A stretch of 26,231 nucleotides of DNA. Source: JBELHO01 sp042091375 (GTDB taxonomy: Bacteria; Pseudomonadota; Gammaproteobacteria; Enterobacterales; Alteromonadaceae). Where the stretch lies: contig JBELHO010000044.1 of assembly GCA_042091375.1 (NCBI GenBank), positions 1-26,231 on the forward strand, written 5' to 3'. Shown piece after piece: positions 1 to 8,378 of this stretch; within the stretch, counting starts at the first letter, position 1; each line of letters begins with the position of its first letter. Position numbers and translations under genes: made by a program. A model generated the notes under the pieces. That model did not search any database. It had not been told where the DNA came from and saw only the letters and a program-made list of their open reading frames with translations.

Positions 1-2
1 AA

Positions 3-923
3 ACATCCCCTCTAGATTATAGCTTGGATATAGAAGCGGATTTCATTATGGAATTTATGGAAAAAAAAGTGCAATCAAACAAGCCGTTTTTAGTTTATTG
101 GCCTACGGTTGCACCTCATGGAACGCGGACGGGTATGCCGACCAACCCACTTAGGGGCAACCCGGGGTTATTAGGCGAAAGTAGAGAGGTTAAAACCAAA
201 GAAGCGCAAGCAGAAAACCATGCTCGATTTGTTTCTCTTATTCAATATCTAGATACAAAGGTAGGTCAAGTCATTAAAAAAATTACTGATTTAGGCATTG
301 CTGACAATACCGTCATTATCTTTTTATCTGATAATGGAACCGCTGTAACAGCTAAAACTCGTGGGGTTGAGCGCGGCTCTCATGTGGTTCACATTGCCGC
401 TGGCGCAGGTATAAAACAACGTGGGATGACTGATGAATTATCAGATCTCTCAGATATTACACCTACCCTTATTGATTATGCCAATGCTTGGCAATACGTC
501 CCAGATGGCCATGAATTTCACGGCAAGAGTTTAATGCCATTTTACACGGGTGAAGTCGACACCCACAGAGATTGGATTTATGGCTACGCTGCAACATCAC
601 AGCTACTGCGCAGTAAAAATTACTTGCTAGAGGTCGTTAATCCAATAATGAATATGCCTCGCGGGCGATTTTATTACACAGGGGAAAATCGATTCGGTTT
701 TGGCTACGAACTCGTTAATGGTGACAAACAACACAGTGAACAACGCAAACGCTTTGATGACTTATTAAAATCCCTGCCCCCTTTAACAAAAGACCATCCG
801 TTTTGGCAAACTAAGTCAGGTAAAAACGTATGGCAATCATTAGGTAAGAAAAAGTACAGAGAGAAACATTTATACAATCACAAAGACTACAAAAGGTATG
901 ACGAAACCTATCTGGGCGGATAA
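3..923 (+). CDS. Sulfatase, S1 family type, 3' part (5' end outside window)
   Basis: This is the C-terminal part of an alkaline-phosphatase-fold sulfatase that hydrolyses sulfate esters, presumably on a glycan. The frame is open to the left edge of the window, so the TTG at 24 is not a real start and the CxPSR formylglycine site lies upstream, unseen. Visible family marks are the APHG segment at about 110-121, the metal-binding Asp-Asn of SDNG (GAT AAT at 330-335), a following KTRGVERGSH stretch, and LSDLSDITPTLIDYA, the usual segment before the C-terminal subdomain. A second sulfatase lies at 8379-10022 on the other strand, so this gene marks the continuation of a polysaccharide locus to the left. 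Signal peptide and sulfatase subfamily cannot be judged. No clear terminator follows the stop; 924-1183 holds nothing I recognise. Confidence 0.9.
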   Translation, partial: TSPLDYSLDIEADFIMEFMEKKVQSNKPFLVYWPTVAPHGTRTGMPTNPLRGNPGLLGESREVKTKEAQAENHARFVSLIQYLDTKVGQVIKKITDLGIADNTVIIFLSDNGTAVTAKTRGVERGSHVVHIAAGAGIKQRGMTDELSDLSDITPTLIDYANAWQYVPDGHEFHGKSLMPFYTGEVDTHRDWIYGYAATSQLLRSKNYLLEVVNPIMNMPRGRFYYTGENRFGFGYELVNGDKQHSEQRKRFDDLLKSLPPLTKDHPFWQTKSGKNVWQSLGKKKYREKHLYNHKDYKRYDETYLGG

Positions 924-1183
924 AAGTTAGCCAGTAGTTCTCCTAGAAATGTTTTGGGTATTGTATAAAAACAAAGCTAAAAAGTTTAAACGACTTTCTA
1001 GCACTTTCTGCCTCGGCTATACAATTGTTTTGAATAGTTTTTATGTTTGTAGTCTAAACTTGAAGATTCACGAATGGAAAGGTTAACTTAAGAATTGGTT
1101 CGTCAGCTGTTCAGCTTAGACATAACAATCATAAGCAAAGAAACCATGAAAACCTAGGTTATTTCCAAGAAGTTTATGAGTGA

Positions 1184-1618
1184 TTAGCCATAACCTGCTG
1201 AATCAGTCAGCAGGTATTTACCTCTGACAAATACACCATTTCCGCGACCAATTTCTCTGTTTTCTGAATCGTAAACTACTGACTCTGCAATAAATTGGGA
1301 TTTATTACTGTTGACGACTTCGCCAACTGCCTTCATTTTTCCAGATGAAACAGGTCGCGTAATGTAGGTAGTAAAGGACGTTGTTAACACAAAAAATTGT
1401 TCTTCAAGGGAGTTAGCTGCAAAAAATGCCGCATCATCAAGCATTTTGAAATAGACACTGCCATGAACACCACCTGCCGAGTGATGATATTTTTCAGTCA
1501 ATTCAATGACTATTACCGCTTTACCTTCAGTCACTTTCATTTCTGGCTCATAGAACTTATTGACGGGCGCTGCTGCGTACATACTTTCAAGGTTTGAGTA
1601 ATGTGTTGTTTTAGTCAC
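1184..1618 (-). CDS. PaaI-like hotdog-fold thioesterase
   Basis: This is a 144-residue single-domain hotdog protein of the PaaI/YigI thioesterase type, expected to hydrolyse acyl- or aryl-CoA thioesters in the cytoplasm. The segment HHSAGGVHGSVYFKMLDDAA (residues about 45-64) matches the HGG/S...LxDxA helix of the fold, and it is followed by the strand-rich half with TTSFTTYITRPVSSGKMKAVGEV. The start is GTG at 1616-1618, with AGGA seven bases upstream. It lies 196 bp downstream of the GntR-family regulator on the same strand and faces the sulfatase end. No direct link to glycan use is obvious, so it may be a bystander next to the locus. The substrate is unknown. Confidence 0.8.
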   Translation of the reverse strand: MTKTTHYSNLESMYAAAPVNKFYEPEMKVTEGKAVIVIELTEKYHHSAGGVHGSVYFKMLDDAAFFAANSLEEQFFVLTTSFTTYITRPVSSGKMKAVGEVVNSNKSQFIAESVVYDSENREIGRGNGVFVRGKYLLTDSAGYG

Positions 1619-1814
1619 GTAATGATCCTATCGATATGAATAAAGCTCAGCATCATTTTAATAAAAAAAGTAGCGCAAAAATAATAGATGTTTTTGGCTG
1701 TTTTTCATTTTTTAAGGTCTGAGCGGTAATATTTAGGATATATAATACACGCAATTTTCAGCAGGTATAAAAGCTATTTTGAAACTCCTAAGTCTTAATA
1801 ATGGCTGTTGCCTC

Positions 1815-2723
1815 TTACTTTAAACCACTTGCTGAGCCAAGCAGAGTCTCTCTAGCACTATTGAGGTGTTTCTCCATCGCGTTGAGAACCCCAGAGGTGT
1901 TATGGGCAAGCAGATGAGTAAGAATTTCAATATGCTCATTGATGGCAACAAAGTTGCGCTCATGCTCGTCGTGTTTATCCCATTGATAGTGATAGTGACA
2001 GATCAGTGATACCACATCAAAAAATTGCATAAAAAATCGATTTCCAGAAGCTTTTTGGATGATGTAGTGTAAACGTCGGTCAAGCTCACTAAACTCCAAG
2101 AATCTATTGTCAAAATCCGCTAATACCGCTTTGTGATCGTCAAGTAATTCGCTTAATTGTGCCCAAGCGGGATCACCGTGATCTTTGGCGATTAATTTGG
2201 TGATAGAGTTCATTTCGAGAATACGGCGGAATTCTACCAGCTCTGTTGCAAATTTCTCATCAAACTCAACCATTTGCCACTTTGCTCTGGGTTTTTTATC
2301 AATTAACCCAAAACGAGAGAATTTAATGAGAAACTCACGCACTGTAATGGTATTACAACCAGAAGCTTTGGCTAATTCAAGCTCTGAAAATTTATGTCCA
2401 GGTAATAATTTCCCTTGGTTAATGAGATCTAAAAAATAGCGTTCAATAATTTCTTCTTTACTGGAGACTTTATCACTAATATCAAAGTAATCAGAACTTT
2501 TAGGCAGTCTAACCACTGTTTTAACATTGTCATGAACACTGATCACTCCAAGCTTTTCTAAAGTTTGAATCGATGTTCTGATGGTTGTTCTACTGACGTT
2601 AAACTGCTTTGCTAAGGTATTATCTTTTAACACCAATGGCGAGTTTCCTAAGGAATCAGGTAAATTGGCTAAAATATTATTTACCGTTTCTTGAATTAAA
2701 AAGCTTTGACCGCTCATCGTCAT
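1815..2723 (-). CDS. GntR/FCD transcriptional regulator with two winged-helix domains
   Basis: This is a cytoplasmic DNA-binding regulator, probably controlling the polysaccharide genes beside it. Two GntR-like winged helices can be seen. The first spans about residues 31-72 (LAKQFNVSRTTIRTSIQTL, then GVISV). The second spans about 92-153 (LLPGHKFSELELAKASG, then TVREFL and GLIDKKP). Residues 155-295 fit an FCD ligand domain with the expected metal ligands D215, H219 (DRRLH), H264 and H286. FadR-type proteins normally have one winged helix and about 230-250 residues, so the 302-residue length comes from the extra N-terminal domain. The ATG at 2723 has AAAGGA five bases upstream. A 22-bp palindrome at 2794-2815 lies just upstream of a candidate -10 (TATTAT, 2786-2791), which suggests autoregulation. 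The effector is unknown, possibly a uronate or other breakdown product. Confidence 0.88.
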   Translation of the reverse strand: MTMSGQSFLIQETVNNILANLPDSLGNSPLVLKDNTLAKQFNVSRTTIRTSIQTLEKLGVISVHDNVKTVVRLPKSSDYFDISDKVSSKEEIIERYFLDLINQGKLLPGHKFSELELAKASGCNTITVREFLIKFSRFGLIDKKPRAKWQMVEFDEKFATELVEFRRILEMNSITKLIAKDHGDPAWAQLSELLDDHKAVLADFDNRFLEFSELDRRLHYIIQKASGNRFFMQFFDVVSLICHYHYQWDKHDEHERNFVAINEHIEILTHLLAHNTSGVLNAMEKHLNSARETLLGSASGLK

Positions 2724-2793
2724 TTTTCCTTTGTATAAACCGTGCCGTTTATTAATAAAAACACTTAAATATCTCTAATTGACCTATAATACC

Positions 2794-2815
2794 TGTTTTT
2801 ATCGGTAAATAAACA
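2794..2815. promoter_or_regulatory. Candidate operator 1, upstream of the GntR/FCD regulator
   Basis: This 22-bp imperfect palindrome has arms TGTTTTTAT and AAATAAACA. By eye it matches the site at 8185-8206 at 16 of 22 positions. On the minus strand it sits just upstream of a possible -10 (TATTAT at 2786-2791), so a bound protein would cover the promoter. It is proposed as a binding site of the adjacent regulator. The region is AT-rich, so chance similarity is possible. Confidence 0.4.
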
Positions 2816-2829
2816 TTTAATCATTGATG

Positions 2830-5058
2830 TTATTGTAAAATTTCCCAGACTTGGCCTTTTATCCATTGATTGTCTACCAAGCCATCAACCCGCCAAAAAT
2901 AAGATGTATCACTTTCTCTATTCAATGTGTGTATATTGGCATTGATTTTTTCTGCCACCAACCATTGGTTGTCTGGTGTCTGTGCTTGAAGCGCAGATTG
3001 CTGGGTGCTGACATACACTCTGTGTTTAGTTGCTCGGTATGCTTCTCGCCAGATCAAATCAACCGAATCTTTGGTAATTTGTGCCCCATTCATTGGAATA
3101 GGATGAGAAGCCTGCGTTAAACGCTGACCAGGTATCCAATAATGTTCAACATTTGCAGGATAGACACCGAAATAAGGTGATTTGGTTTGATATATTAATG
3201 CCATTTCATGATTGTTTATCACTTGCGCATTTTCAACGACTGTTTGTTCAATGGGTCTAAAGTCTCTATTTTTAGGATCTCTAAGGATATTTTCAATCTG
3301 GACTTCATCTCGCACTGCATCAATATTTTTACCCAGTATGCCAGGGACTGGAGCAACCTTTTTTCGGTGTCCAGAAATGCTCTTAGCTAGGTTATTAATG
3401 GTTTGTGTTCGAACATTGCCACCGCCAATTTTTGTACCGGGCTTAATTGGCTTTTTAGCCAGTTGCTTTTTGGTGACCTTGTCTTTGAGTATAATAAGAT
3501 CGGTATAGGCGCTATCGAATGCCAAATTGTTATATACCATGTGATCTGTTCCTTTGATCATCATGCCACCGGTATTCCATAACACATTGTGATGAACTAA
3601 ACCGAATTTGCCCCAACGCACCGCTGGAATTGGCGCATCGAAACGCATACCAAACTTTGGTGTATCGTGAAACCAGTTATAGCGGATAACTACGCCATTT
3701 TGCATTGGTATATGCCCTTGAACAATACTGCCATCTGTTTGAGCAAATCCGGTTTTTGACATGTCATTGAGCTCAGCGAGTAAGGTGGTAGCGCCTCGCT
3801 TTCCTTCAATAATTTTAGGGCCTGACAGCGCTAAGGTTGCAGAATTGCCAGAGTTCACATTGGTGTTAAACCGGTATTGAACCCCCATTCCACCCAAAGC
3901 AATATCACTCCCTGGGCCATAAGCCTCAGTAACTGCATAATCTGTATTTTCAAAGTGACAGTTTTCTATGATTGAACCATCGCCGTGCACCACGATAGCT
4001 TGTGAATCTGTATCGGTGACTCGACAATTTCTCACAATGAAATGGCCTTTGCCTTGTTTCCCTGTGGTTAGACGCAACATTTCAGCAGGAGTCCCCACTT
4101 CACCTAACATTCGACGAGAAACACCAGCATACTCAAAATTGACATTCTCTAGAGTGACGTACTGACAATTTTGACACTGAATTGGTGCAGCGAAAAAGTC
4201 TATATTCCTAATGACAACATGCTGCCACTTTTTTACATTAAATGAATAAGATCTGACTTTTCCTTTGATATTAGCCTTAGCTAATGAGTCTATTTTGGGT
4301 TTCAAATAAATTTTACTTTGCTGTTTTTGATAAAACCATTCGGTTTCTTCGTCCAAAAATTCTAGTTTGCCTTCTAAGAAATAATTAAAGTGCTTGCTTT
4401 TAATACTTGGAGTTTTGGTGTGTTTAAAATCAGATTTGCCCGCTTGGTGCTCAGTCACTTTCCTTGTCCAAGTGGTATAACTGCCGGTGTTAGCAATGAC
4501 TAATGCGCCTTGAATATCCAAGCCGCTTGCTGCTAGGTTGTGTTTTGCAGGATCATCAAATAAATGGCCATTGCTACTTGGCTTGACCAGTGCTTTAGAC
4601 CAACCCTCTTGACTGTATACGGTGCCAGTGTCAAAGCGAGCATTTGGCCATCTTGCAGGCATCATTTGTTCATTATTGACAAACAACTGCCAAACATCTT
4701 TGTTAACCTCTGCACTATAAATGCCGTTTTTTTCGGCTTGCCAGTTCAATGTTAAATTGTCAGTACCATCAAAAATCACCTTTTCTTTTTGATAGGCTGA
4801 AATAACAATAGGCGCTTCTTTGTCACCTTTGATTTGGTTAATTGTGACTTCCTCGTCATAACGCCCTGCCCTGATATATACAGTACTGCCTTTATTGGCC
4901 TTTTTTAAGGCATAAGAGACGGTTCTAAAAGGCTCATCTATCGAACCTGATTGGGTGTGCTTGTCTTGACCTAGTGTTGAGACAAAGAGTGTTGAGGTAC
5001 TTGCCAAGCTAGCAAACGAAACTAACCCAAGCATGCATGACCATAAGATCTTGTTCAT
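2830..5058 (-). CDS. Secreted right-handed parallel beta-helix carbohydrate-active enzyme with C-terminal Fn3-like domain
   Basis: This is probably a secreted polysaccharide lyase or glycoside hydrolase. I prefer the ATG at 5058: it begins a clean signal peptide (MNKILWSCMLGLVSFASLA), while an in-frame ATG at 5079 would add seven residues. The mature start has the FVSTLGQDKHTQSGSIDEPFRT pattern, followed by VYIRAGRY, typical of the first coil of pectin-lyase-fold proteins. A module with LFVNNEQMMPARWPNARF follows, and then many beta-helix coils rich in ENVNF, IIRN and NNL-type turns (about residues 270-560). The last 90 or so residues (VDLIWREAYRATKHRVYVS ... SYFWRVDGL) look like an Fn3 domain. 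PL6, GH120 and GH141 share this fold, but I cannot assign any of them. It lies 72 bp or more after the TonB receptor and a terminator, so it may have its own promoter. Confidence 0.78.
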   Translation of the reverse strand: MNKILWSCMLGLVSFASLASTSTLFVSTLGQDKHTQSGSIDEPFRTVSYALKKANKGSTVYIRAGRYDEEVTINQIKGDKEAPIVISAYQKEKVIFDGTDNLTLNWQAEKNGIYSAEVNKDVWQLFVNNEQMMPARWPNARFDTGTVYSQEGWSKALVKPSSNGHLFDDPAKHNLAASGLDIQGALVIANTGSYTTWTRKVTEHQAGKSDFKHTKTPSIKSKHFNYFLEGKLEFLDEETEWFYQKQQSKIYLKPKIDSLAKANIKGKVRSYSFNVKKWQHVVIRNIDFFAAPIQCQNCQYVTLENVNFEYAGVSRRMLGEVGTPAEMLRLTTGKQGKGHFIVRNCRVTDTDSQAIVVHGDGSIIENCHFENTDYAVTEAYGPGSDIALGGMGVQYRFNTNVNSGNSATLALSGPKIIEGKRGATTLLAELNDMSKTGFAQTDGSIVQGHIPMQNGVVIRYNWFHDTPKFGMRFDAPIPAVRWGKFGLVHHNVLWNTGGMMIKGTDHMVYNNLAFDSAYTDLIILKDKVTKKQLAKKPIKPGTKIGGGNVRTQTINNLAKSISGHRKKVAPVPGILGKNIDAVRDEVQIENILRDPKNRDFRPIEQTVVENAQVINNHEMALIYQTKSPYFGVYPANVEHYWIPGQRLTQASHPIPMNGAQITKDSVDLIWREAYRATKHRVYVSTQQSALQAQTPDNQWLVAEKINANIHTLNRESDTSYFWRVDGLVDNQWIKGQVWEILQ

Positions 5059-5103
5059 AATTTTACCCATCTTATTCATAGTGGCATATTTCTATTGAAA
5101 TGA

Positions 5104-5128
5104 AAAAGGAAGCAAAATGCTCCCTTTT
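5104..5128 (-). terminator. Rho-independent terminator after the TonB-dependent receptor
   Basis: On the minus strand an 11-bp stem (AAAAGGGAGCA with TGCTTCCTTTT, one G-U pair) closes a three-base loop and runs into a T-rich tail. It lies between the receptor stop at 5152 and the beta-helix enzyme start, so part of the transcription should end here. Confidence 0.75.
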
Positions 5129-5151
5129 ATCCATAGGTGTTAAAGATAATA

Positions 5152-8076
5152 TTAGAAAGAATATCTAAACGATAAACGGTAGTTTCTTCCTGTATTGTAT
5201 AGAGCTTGAACTCTATCTTCAGGCGTATTACTCAAATCATTCGACGATTCTTTAACAATATCTCCTTCTATCACTTTTGAACCGGTAGGGTTAGTGATCA
5301 CATTGTAGAAAGTATCATAGCTGTCGGTTAAATTATTAGCTGATAAGGTCATTTTTAACTTGTCAGTAATTTTATAATTCACAGCTAAATCTAAGGTCTC
5401 ACGTGCATCTCGCACCAAACTCGAATTAAAGTGAGTCGTTTGGCTGAGAGCTTTACTGCGATATGAGTAAGCTAAACGCAAACTGGTGTTAGCATTCTCC
5501 CAAAATAACGTGGCATTGACTGAATCTTTAGAAGTATTTAAGAACGGCAAGCCATTAAATACATCCTCGAGATCATCAGGATTTACCGTTTGATCACTAT
5601 CCGCATAAGTATAGTTAATCGATGAGCCTAAATACTGTAAAAATCCAGGTAAAAAGTTATAGTTTTGCTGATAAGCTATTTCCGCACCTTTGATTTCAGC
5701 ACTACCGCCATTCACTGTTGTGTTGTATGGAATTTCAGCACAAGGACTCTCTGCAGTGAACTTTTCGTCACCTTCATAGCTGACTCTATCAACAATACAC
5801 TGGTTAGTTAATGGATTTTCTAACTCTCTGAGCTCTGTTGTATTGTAGGTATAGCTGACAAAATCTTTGTAAAACAAAGCCGCTGATAATAATCCACCCT
5901 CTTCAAAATACCACTCCGCAGACAAATCAAATTGGTCGGCTAAGAAAGGGTCAAGGTTAGTATTACCGCCATTAGCTGTTGGCGTTTCATTTAAATTTTG
6001 TGCTTTTACATCATAACCAGGACGTAAGCTATTGATATTTGGTCTAGCTAGTACACGTGCACCTGACAATCTTAACACAAGGTCGTCTTTAACTAACCAG
6101 TTTATGGTCGCACTGGGTAAAAGCTCTGCATAATCATGCTCAGCAACAACAGGTGTTAAAACGTATTCGTTACCATCTACAAGGAAGGGCATATTTACAT
6201 CAAATTTAATACCTGAAGTACCCGTTCCTTTAACATCTGTAGCCGCATAGCGCACGCCAAAGTTACCGAAAACTTCACCGTCTAAAAATTCAAAGTTGGC
6301 CTGAAAGTATGCTCCGTAAGTTAATTCATCAACTGACCATTCTTTTAATGGATTTTTAGTAAAGTCATAATCTGTGCCAGGGCCAATGCCATTGGGAAAA
6401 GCCAAGGCGACACCTTCAGCGCTGTTAGGCATTAACCAATGATTGACCATAGAGCTTGGGGCTATACCAGCTAAGAAACTGTTATCGGTTATGGTCGTGG
6501 TGCTGACATCACTGGCAAATATTTTATCTTGGTTTTCAAAACTGCCTCTATTTAAGAATACTTCTTCAGCATATAAGCTTTTGGTTCTATCTGTGTATTT
6601 CGCACCAAATTCTATAGAGGTAATAAACGAGTCATCTATGGTTCTTTCAACATCGATATACGCACTGATTTTTTCATCGTCAACTTCACGTTTATCAGAT
6701 CTTACCGCTGACAATACCATCTTAGATGGATCTCTAGGGTCAAATTGATCACAATAAGAGTTGACCATCAACTGGTCACCTTGGAGGCCCTCTTCCATGT
6801 TAAAACCACACCAACCTGAAGAATCTGTGGGATCTCCATTGCCATTGTGAACCCAAGCAGTTCGGTATCCATCCGTGTAATCTTGATCGGTTAATGCATA
6901 ACCAACACGGCCTGATAATGTCCAAAAGTCATTAAGGGTATGTTTAATTTCACCGCAGAGCACTAAAGAGTCTGTAGTATTTAGCCAATTACCTGACTGG
7001 TTCAAGCCGCCTACTTTATTGGTATAAGCAGAAACAACGTTATTTGATGCACCACTTTGGTCAATTGTGACGATATTATTGGTATTTTTAAAATTATGTA
7101 ACCTAGCAGTAGAATGGATGTGATCTATTTCATTACGAGAAAAAGACGCATCAAATCGAATGTCTGTGTCAACATTAGGTCGATATTGAAAAGTCCCTGT
7201 ACCGCCAAATTTTGTCTTTTCATCTAAGTTTAAACGGTTTACAGAAAACCAAGGCATTACAGCACTAATTGGCCCTTCGATCAGTTGGCCGGTTGCTGCA
7301 TCGTAAACCGTTTGATCCTTTTTATCTTTTTTATCATCTTTAGTTTGGTATTTTTCTAGGCGATTACTAAAAATTTGATACTCGTCTTTTCTCAAATCTT
7401 GCTTATCGTAAAATAGTGAACCCGAAAAGCCCATAGTTTCACTGACATTATTGACAAAGTTAAAAGCGAATCTCGGCGTTGTCTCTTCACTTAAATCATT
7501 GTGTCTGGCCTCAAGGGTTAAGACCTGAGTATTTTTCTTAACTGACAAAGGAGCAACGGTTTGAAAAAGAATAGAAGCCCCTAATGAGCCTTCTTCTTGG
7601 TTTGCACTCGGTGATTTGACCACATCAATACGGCTTAATATATCCGCTGAAAACAGGCTTAAGTCGACGGCTTGATCATCGGTATTACTAGTCATTGAGA
7701 TGCCATTCATTTTGACATCGTTCAATGCTGCGCTTACACCACGAACGGTAACCGTTTGATTATCTGTGCCTCTATCTAACGAAACACCTGTGACTCGTGA
7801 TAACGCCTCTGCAATACTTTCGTCCGAAGATTTACCTATTTCTTCAGCAATAATTGAATCTGAAATACCATCGCTTGCGCGTTTGGTATTGATTGCTGAC
7901 GTCAAACTAGAGCGAACGCCAGTCACTTCAATCACTTCAACATCGGCTTTTTTTTCTGCTTTTTCTTGTGCTTTTTCTTGTGCTGCATTGGCACTAAGAC
8001 TTGTTGATAAACCTAGCATGGTAATTAACGCAGCTTGGCACGCTTGATTTATTTTGTTTCTTGGAAACACCTTCAT
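5152..8076 (-). CDS. TonB-dependent outer-membrane receptor, probable glycan importer
   Basis: This is an outer-membrane active transporter of 974 residues that takes up a ligand using TonB/ExbBD energy. The ATG at 8076 is chosen because GGGGGAG lies a few bases upstream and the signal peptide (KVFPRNKINQACQAAL ... SANA) starts there; a longer frame to 8118 adds 14 unlikely residues. After a Lys/Glu-rich linker comes VEVIEVTGVRSSL, which fits the TonB-box region. A plug domain follows (about 60-190: DGISDSIIAEEIGKSSDES, SRVTGVSLDRG, TVTVRGV), then a large beta-barrel ending in YRLSFRYSF with the terminal Phe. The style fits the Xanthomonas/Caulobacter-type receptor family (TIGR01782) used by alteromonads for glycans without a SusD partner. 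A promoter and a candidate operator lie upstream and a terminator downstream, so it is probably its own transcript. The ligand is unknown. Confidence 0.93.
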   Translation of the reverse strand: MKVFPRNKINQACQAALITMLGLSTSLSANAAQEKAQEKAEKKADVEVIEVTGVRSSLTSAINTKRASDGISDSIIAEEIGKSSDESIAEALSRVTGVSLDRGTDNQTVTVRGVSAALNDVKMNGISMTSNTDDQAVDLSLFSADILSRIDVVKSPSANQEEGSLGASILFQTVAPLSVKKNTQVLTLEARHNDLSEETTPRFAFNFVNNVSETMGFSGSLFYDKQDLRKDEYQIFSNRLEKYQTKDDKKDKKDQTVYDAATGQLIEGPISAVMPWFSVNRLNLDEKTKFGGTGTFQYRPNVDTDIRFDASFSRNEIDHIHSTARLHNFKNTNNIVTIDQSGASNNVVSAYTNKVGGLNQSGNWLNTTDSLVLCGEIKHTLNDFWTLSGRVGYALTDQDYTDGYRTAWVHNGNGDPTDSSGWCGFNMEEGLQGDQLMVNSYCDQFDPRDPSKMVLSAVRSDKREVDDEKISAYIDVERTIDDSFITSIEFGAKYTDRTKSLYAEEVFLNRGSFENQDKIFASDVSTTTITDNSFLAGIAPSSMVNHWLMPNSAEGVALAFPNGIGPGTDYDFTKNPLKEWSVDELTYGAYFQANFEFLDGEVFGNFGVRYAATDVKGTGTSGIKFDVNMPFLVDGNEYVLTPVVAEHDYAELLPSATINWLVKDDLVLRLSGARVLARPNINSLRPGYDVKAQNLNETPTANGGNTNLDPFLADQFDLSAEWYFEEGGLLSAALFYKDFVSYTYNTTELRELENPLTNQCIVDRVSYEGDEKFTAESPCAEIPYNTTVNGGSAEIKGAEIAYQQNYNFLPGFLQYLGSSINYTYADSDQTVNPDDLEDVFNGLPFLNTSKDSVNATLFWENANTSLRLAYSYRSKALSQTTHFNSSLVRDARETLDLAVNYKITDKLKMTLSANNLTDSYDTFYNVITNPTGSKVIEGDIVKESSNDLSNTPEDRVQALYNTGRNYRLSFRYSF

Positions 8077-8139
8077 TCTTATCTCCCCCAGGCTTTGAGT
8101 CTTGTCTTCGCAATTCACTCAAAATAGTGTTTTATATTT

Positions 8140-8167
8140 ATAATATTCACCCCATACACTAAATCAA
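8140..8167 (-). promoter_or_regulatory. Candidate sigma-70 promoter of the TonB-dependent receptor
   Basis: Reading the minus strand, TTGATT (8162-8167) and TATTAT (8140-8145) are separated by 16 bp and lie 64 bp before the receptor ATG. The candidate operator at 8185-8206 lies 17 bp upstream of the -35, which would suit either a distal activator site or a looping repressor site. Confidence 0.5.
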
Positions 8168-8184
8168 CACAGAGCCTTTGTAAA

Positions 8185-8206
8185 TGTTTTTTATTAAAAA
8201 TAAACA
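8185..8206. promoter_or_regulatory. Candidate operator 2, upstream of the TonB-dependent receptor
   Basis: This is a 22-bp imperfect palindrome with arms TGTTTTTT and AAATAAACA. It shares 16 of 22 bases with the site before the regulator gene (2794-2815) and 16 of 22 with the one before the sulfatase (10069-10090), counted by eye. Confidence 0.42.
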
Positions 8207-8321
8207 CATTAATTATAAATAACTGAAATTTAATGGCTTATTGATATAATTTTTGTTCTGATAGTGATAAATTCAAATTTATTTAATTATAAACCAGACT
8301 CATTCAATGACAATTACGCAT

Positions 8322-8353
8322 AAAAAAAGCCAGATAACGCTATCTGACTTTTT
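8322..8353 (-). terminator. Rho-independent terminator after the lipoprotein sulfatase
   Basis: On the minus strand a stem built from GTCAGATA and TATCTGGC closes a four-base GCGT loop and is followed by seven Ts. It lies 26 bp after the sulfatase stop. The A-rich far side means it could also work on the + strand. It separates the sulfatase transcript from the receptor gene. Confidence 0.85.
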
Positions 8354-8378
8354 CATGTAACGCTATTGAAAACTTGCC

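Noticed and set aside
24..923. TTG at 24 as the real start of the left sulfatase
   Set aside because: The frame is open to the window edge and the catalytic N-terminal half of the sulfatase is missing, so the gene begins outside the window.
3212..3508. 98-residue + strand frame inside the beta-helix enzyme gene
   Set aside because: It lies wholly opposite a well-supported coding sequence, has no recognisable domain, and resembles other antisense open frames here.
8077..8118. Longer N-terminus of the TonB-dependent receptor
   Set aside because: The ATG at 8076 has a strong GGGGGAG ribosome site and begins the signal peptide directly; the extra 14 residues would spoil it.
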